Positions 60,190 through 64,000 of a stretch of 64,000 bases of DNA are shown piece by piece. Below the pieces are notes generated by a model, which was not told where the DNA came from, ran no database searches, and saw nothing but the letters and a program-made list of their open reading frames with translations. Position 1 is the stretch's first letter. Every line of letters starts with the position of its first letter. The translations under genes and the position numbers were made by a program. The DNA lies in the NCBI RefSeq assembly GCF_048544455.1, contig NC_133534.1, positions 123,900,269 through 123,964,268 of the forward strand. The letters are read 5' to 3'. Source of the stretch: Silene latifolia (lineage: Eukaryota > Streptophyta > Magnoliopsida > Caryophyllales > Caryophyllaceae).

Positions 60190-61859
60190 AGATTTTTTCA
60201 AACTACTAAGCCTAGAAGGATACCAATAAATCACCTCCAAGTTGTGTCAAGCTAGGGTACCTTTGTTCTCAATCGTTAAATGCTTTTGTCAAGAATAGAC
60301 TATTTAGGTGTTAGAAACACTGGAGGAGTGCGGAATTCCCCCTTTTGCCTAGACAAGAAGAAGGGTCGTCCCTTCTCTACCATGCACAAAAATGGATACG
60401 ATGGATAAAGGGATCGATAGTCTTTGAGTTTCATTTGGGAGTTTGCTTTGTTGTTGTTTTTCCCCCCAATTTCCTGTGGCATATAACATTTGAGAACACT
60501 TTCTTTTTGCCATTTCTTTTGATTTTTGGCATTTCAATACTTGACAACTTTTCAACTTTTCTTTGCATTTTTCTTTTGAACATTTTCAAAGTCACCCCAA
60601 TTAGTAATGAGGGTGCCTTATATTTGAAGCATAGGAGTTTTCATTTTTGTTACTCCTCTTTTCTTTTGATGCAAATTTCAAACTTTTTATTTTATTTTCT
60701 TTTCATTTCTTTAACTCAAATTTGAACAATGTCTTTTTGTGCCCATTCCCTTTGATGACAAAATATGGTAGAACATGGATGAATGATGGTTGCATGGTTT
60801 CAAGGGTCACCTTGGAATAAACGGTAGCCAAGGAGTTATCACACCACAAGGTACTCTTGACTAGGCCTTAATCCATGGGTCAAAGGATACTAGCATGACA
60901 CATCCTAGGGTGTTTTACAAGTATTCTAACAAGCAAAGTATTAAGAAGAAAAAGCATCTACTAGGGCCTATGTACACTTGTCAAGCTTCCCAAATAGACG
61001 GTTTCACAAAATTTTTCTAACATGCAAACTACATGCCATGATAAAACTAACATATATACATCCTAATGCATATGCTTCTACCAACTAGTATGCCAAATAA
61101 CCTAAATGCAATCCTAGATTCACATTGTTTATACCACATCAATCAAAATAAAGCCACATAGTCATTAACATAAGGAGGAAAAAGGAGATTGGAAAGATCA
61201 TACCATGAGGTCTTCAATATCCTCATGTCTCGGATGTGGCGTAGTCGATCAATGTGAACAAGGATGAACAACCACAATATATACAAAGCAATATATACCA
61301 GACTACACTACAAAGGAAATGAACATGTTTTTGGAATTTTTAAATTTTCAATTTTTTTGGATTTTTCGAAATTTTTAATTTTTTTTGGATTTTGAATAAA
61401 AGTCAAGTTAGAATTTCCCATCCCCACACTAGTATGGGCATTGTCCTCAATGGCCAATACGATAGGAAATTATGCAAGCATGATGCATGATTTCTAAACT
61501 AAATGCAAACTATACTAAGCTACACTACATGATGCATGGGTTTTTGTTATGGCGGAGAGCGTAATTTAGATTACCTCCTGATGCGTATGCATGGACTTCC
61601 CCAAACCAAAATAGACATTATTTCTAACAACTTGAATTTCGGGGTAGTTCATGCACACGGAATGCAATGCATGAAACTACAAATTGTCATTTTGGATTTT
61701 ACAAGTGGGAACAAAAATAGAACACCTTAATGAAGCCAAGGTGTTAGTCCTCCATGTTGCTAGGACTCCTCATACAAATGATCAAAATACAATAAAGAAA
61801 ACAAAAGAAGTAGACAAACCATAAGAGGGGTGAAAGGGTGAAGGAGCCTCCAAGGTTTG
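60190..61859 (-). other. 3' non-coding region of element I, continued
   Basis: AT-rich sequence between D and the extra ORF. The plus-strand frame at 60345-60725 is Phe/Leu-rich low-complexity sequence and is not called as a gene. I see nothing else in it. Confidence 0.6.
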
Positions 61860-62597
61860 CTAATCCTCCATCATATCATCATTTTCCTCCATAGAAGTGG
61901 AATCATCTCCAGTCCCACTTTCGCTTCCTTGCTCTTCCTCACTTTCTTCTCCTTCCTCATCTTGAGCTTCTTCTTCTTCAACATTCTCTTGAACCTCTTC
62001 TTGTTCTTCACCTTCTTCATCAACACCCTCATCAACATTCTCCTCTTCACCCGGTCTTCCACCACTAGAGGTGCTAGGAAAGAAAACTTCCCTATCCGCC
62101 CAACTAGGCAAAGGACACGATGGATCAAGAAGTCCTTGCCTAGCTAGATGTAGGAGGGGCGGATATTGGGCCTTGTAAGCATCCATTCTATCATTGTAAG
62201 CTTGCTTGTGCATTTCCCTCATGAGTAGAGTCATGTAACCATTTTCTACCTCGACATCCTTGGGTTTGAACTCGTGATACTCAAATGGGTAGGGTGGTGT
62301 GACAATGGAGGAGGAGGGCTCATCAATCTCGCCTCTTTGTTATTGAATAATGTACTCGGTCTCCTCGGAGAGTGGAAGAAGGTAGTTTGGTCGGTGAACA
62401 CTCAATCGGCAAATCTTTGAAGGCAAAGTGAAGGATCTAGCTTCATTGGTTAACCACCCATATTTGGTGTCAAGAGGAGCATGCTTGACCCACTTAAACT
62501 TGTGAATCATGGTGTCCATATCAATGAGATGACCTCCTTTAACCACCACATAAGTTTTGTCTTTGTTGAAATTTGGGTTAAAGTGCTTGTGAAGCAA
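61860..62597 (-). pseudogene. Extra ORF of element I, one in-frame stop
   Basis: A minus-strand frame interrupted once by TAA at 62340-62342. The upstream part reads KTYVVVKGGHLIDMDTMIHK, YGWLTNEARSFTLPSKICRL and NYLLPLSEETEYIIQ. The downstream part has YPFEYHEFKPKDVEVENGY, EMHKQAYNDRMDAYKAQYPP and an Asp/Glu-rich tail ending NDDMMED. An upstream TGA precedes 62597, so the 5' part may continue in another frame. Position near the 3' end of a gypsy element fits the additional ORFs known from Tat-lineage elements. It may be distantly related to the G ORF: both have a hydrophobic [LI]D[LM]..[LM] segment, a Trp and an LP pair, followed by an acidic region. Function is unknown. Confidence 0.5.
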
Positions 62598-62649
62598 AAC
62601 AAGTCACCTTAGGCATGCTTGTGCCCGGTTTTGGTCCCTTATCCGAAAT

Positions 62650-63110
62650 GGGGTCCAAATCGGAATCGGTCTAAGCACACGGGTCCTTTTCCGGCCTAGA
62701 AATCTTCCATGAGGAGTTTAGAGTATTTTTGTCCAAGAGCTTATGTCTTGGGAAGGTGATAATCATAGAGAAAGGCAAAGAACAAAACCGGTGGACCTAT
62801 GGCTACACGGTTTGCAATGGCAAGTACAAGGGTCGCTTTCAAGTCCCTTTCACCATTCCTAATTTAACCAAGACATCCACAAGGCGCCTTTTGTTGCTCT
62901 ACTACTCTTGCATAGACTTGGCCGGACCTCATTGAAGCTTCCAAAAGAGTTTACTCCATGTTTAATTAATCATTGTCCTTATTAGTTTACTTTCTTGCTT
63001 TTCTTTTAAGATTTTTAACTTGTGTAAGAACTTTGTGTAAGGCTTAGGGCCACCTTTTGAAACCGGTTTTCTAGGGTCTTTTGGACTGTTATATGGATGG
63101 ATAGGATTTC
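62650..63110. other. Unassigned stretch between element I and the L promoter
   Basis: I cannot place the I/L boundary. A plus-strand frame at 62729-62935 (62 to 69 codons, including NRWTYGYTVCNGKYKGRF) is not recognised. It may be L's LTR or a relic of the aORF of I. Confidence 0.4.
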
Positions 63111-63118
63111 TTAGCTTG

Positions 63119-63130
63119 GCCTATAAAAGC
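63119..63130 (+). promoter_or_regulatory. TATA box of element L LTR
   Basis: GCCTATAAAAGC, a consensus TATA box about 410 bp before the LTR end. Confidence 0.6.
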
Positions 63131-63210
63131 AAGGCATTCCTTAGTGTAAAGATCATATTTGATGAATGAAAAACACAAGTTAGAAACATTGATTTCTACT
63201 AATCTCCTTT

Positions 63211-63316
63211 GCTTAGTGCTGAGAAATCCTCTATTGCTTAGTGCTTAGAGTCGGGTATTTTATTTGCTTAGTGCTTGAAACTATCCTTAGGCTTAGTCTA
63301 GTGGCTTAGTTCTTGG
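63211..63316. repeat. GCTTAGTGCT motif array in the LTR of L
   Basis: Five units: three perfect GCTTAGTGCT, then GCTTAGTCTA and GCTTAGTTCT. Unlike the arrays in F, G, H and I it lies downstream of the TATA box, within the likely transcribed part. Confidence 0.8.
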
Positions 63317-63534
63317 ATTAAATCATATCCCAATCACGTCTTTTACTCTATTCGATTGTAGAGTTCAGGAAACCGAGGTTATAAACAGTTCTGTCGACTG
63401 TTTGATTGCAGTGCTCGGAGTTTCTGTTTGGTTTTTAGTCATTTTAATTTTATCACAATTAAACAGTTACTTTCACTGTCCAAATCGAGTCAGTTTCAGT
63501 CAAAATCCGAGTCTTGAGAGTTTTTACTTCAAAT

Positions 63535-63548
63535 TGGTATCAGAGCCA
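63535..63548 (+). other. Primer-binding site of element L (tRNA-iMet)
   Basis: TGGTATCAGAGCCA, 3 bp after the LTR end. Confidence 0.9.
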
Positions 63549-63646
63549 GGTTTAACACAATTCCATTGTTGTGTTAGTCTTGGGAAGAAGCTTTTCTTGT
63601 GAGTTCACCATAAACCTTAACCACATCCAAAAATATAAAAACAACC

Positions 63647-64000
63647 ATGAGTGAAGAAAGACTACTTGGAATTGAGACTCAAGTAACACAACTCTCCGAG
63701 AAATACGACCTAATGATAGACTCCTTCAATGCTATCATGGCTAACATTCCAACACCACCAAGGGACCGAGGAAGACATCCACCTCGCCGTGGTAGAGGAC
63801 GTGGCTGAGGGTTTGGAGCAAGAAACCAAGAAGTCGACCATGCATGAAGAGGAGGACTTGCACTCGGATGAAGAGGGTTCATTTATTGAGGCCGAGCATG
63901 AAGAGCATCCTAAAGACCTAAAGGTAGAAATTCCGGACTTTCATGGTAGTTTAAATCCCGATGACTTACTAGATTGGTTTAGGTCAATTGAAAGAGTCTT
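63647..64000 (+). pseudogene. Gypsy gag, N-terminal part (element L), frameshifted and truncated
   Basis: ATG 63647 opens MSEERLLGIETQVTQLSEKY, a coiled-coil-like start, followed by an Arg/Gly-rich stretch (GRHPPRRGRGRG) and a TGA near 63807. A second frame, open from about 63770 to the window end, gives an acidic segment and then DLKVEIPDFHGSLNPDDLLD and WFRSIERV. That is the start of the retrotransposon gag domain of chromovirus-type gypsy elements. A one-base indel between about 63780 and 63807 explains both. The protein would form the particle core. Confidence 0.8.

Larger units (their letters stand above)
40047..62650 (-). mobile_element. Element I: Tat/Ogre-like gypsy retrotransposon, 3' part (split by D)
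   Basis: A minus-strand element: 3' LTR (40047-41806), polypurine tract and 3' non-coding region (41807-42137, resuming 60190-61859), and a downstream extra ORF (61860-62597). Its gag-pol and 5' LTR would lie right of the window or beyond L. Copia D is inserted at 42137/60190. The sequence next to the LTR (minus-strand TACTCGGGACGAGCAAAGG and GGTTTGGTTTGGTGAGATT) is one I associate with Tat-lineage elements. Confidence 0.65.
63111..64000 (+). mobile_element. Element L: Ty3/gypsy retrotransposon, 5' end (runs off the window)
   Basis: The 5' LTR ends at about 63531 (TTCA), a tRNA-iMet primer site follows at 63535-63548 (TGGTATCAGAGCCA), and gag starts at 63647. The LTR start is not defined; the given start covers only the recognised promoter region onward. 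The element is inserted in or beside element I. Confidence 0.75.

Noticed and set aside
60345..60725. Phe/Leu-rich frame of 126 codons, resembling a membrane protein
   Set aside because: T-rich low-complexity sequence in the 3' non-coding part of element I; the hydrophobic look is a composition effect.

Overview
The window is plant nuclear DNA made almost wholly of transposable elements inserted into one another. I found no intact host gene, rRNA or tRNA gene, CRISPR array or prokaryotic feature. The evidence is plant-type Ty1/copia and Ty3/gypsy LTR retrotransposons with tRNA-iMet and tRNA-Asp primer sites, an L1-type LINE with a DUF4283 ORF1, a CACTA transposon end and a probable Helitron. 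AT-rich non-coding DNA and these lineages point to a dicot. I lean to Caryophyllales, but nothing in the window proves it.

Elements are lettered here. Left half: A (copia, minus, 1-11630, left part outside) is split by G (complete non-autonomous gypsy-type element, minus, 1200-8960, TSD CACGC). A lies in the 3' region of F (Athila-like gypsy, minus, 11631-34671). F is also split by B (truncated copia, 13926-18866, itself holding a probable Helitron), by C (complete degenerate copia, 20023-28735, TSD GAAAG) and by a LINE (29282-34100, 14-bp TSD), the last two both inside F's 5' LTR. F itself sits in the gag-pro region of H (second Athila-like element, 34672-38439), and H sits in the right end of K (CACTA, 38440-39500). 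K ends in a copia relic J (39501-40046).

Right half: I (Tat/Ogre-like gypsy, minus, 3' LTR 40047-41806, internal parts 41807-42137 and 60190 to about 62650) is split by D (copia, plus, 42138-60189). D is split by E (copia, plus, 46702-55976, TSD ATCGA), the only element with nearly complete gag-pol. From about 62.7 kb a further plus-strand gypsy element L begins (LTR end 63531, primer site, start of gag) and runs off the window.

No element has an uninterrupted coding set. E has all gag, protease, integrase, RT and RNase H domains but three frameshifts. The LINE has all domains with about five lesions. F carries gag and protease only, G carries one ATHILA-ORF1-like gene, and C and D carry only shared, rearranged relics. 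LTR pairs of C, D and E are nearly identical (about 99% by eye), so these defective copies moved recently, presumably using proteins supplied in trans. The most interesting non-coding signals are: (1) a 12-bp inverted repeat (CCTAGTATGGCC / GGCCATACTAGG) bounding a ~300-nt domain in the untranslated leader of all five copia elements; (2) a conserved ~75-bp block in all their LTRs; (3) a conserved ~700-bp non-coding tail in C, D and E; and (4) element-specific arrays of short motifs (such as TACTCGATCGAGTA) placed upstream of the TATA box in LTRs of gypsy-type elements.
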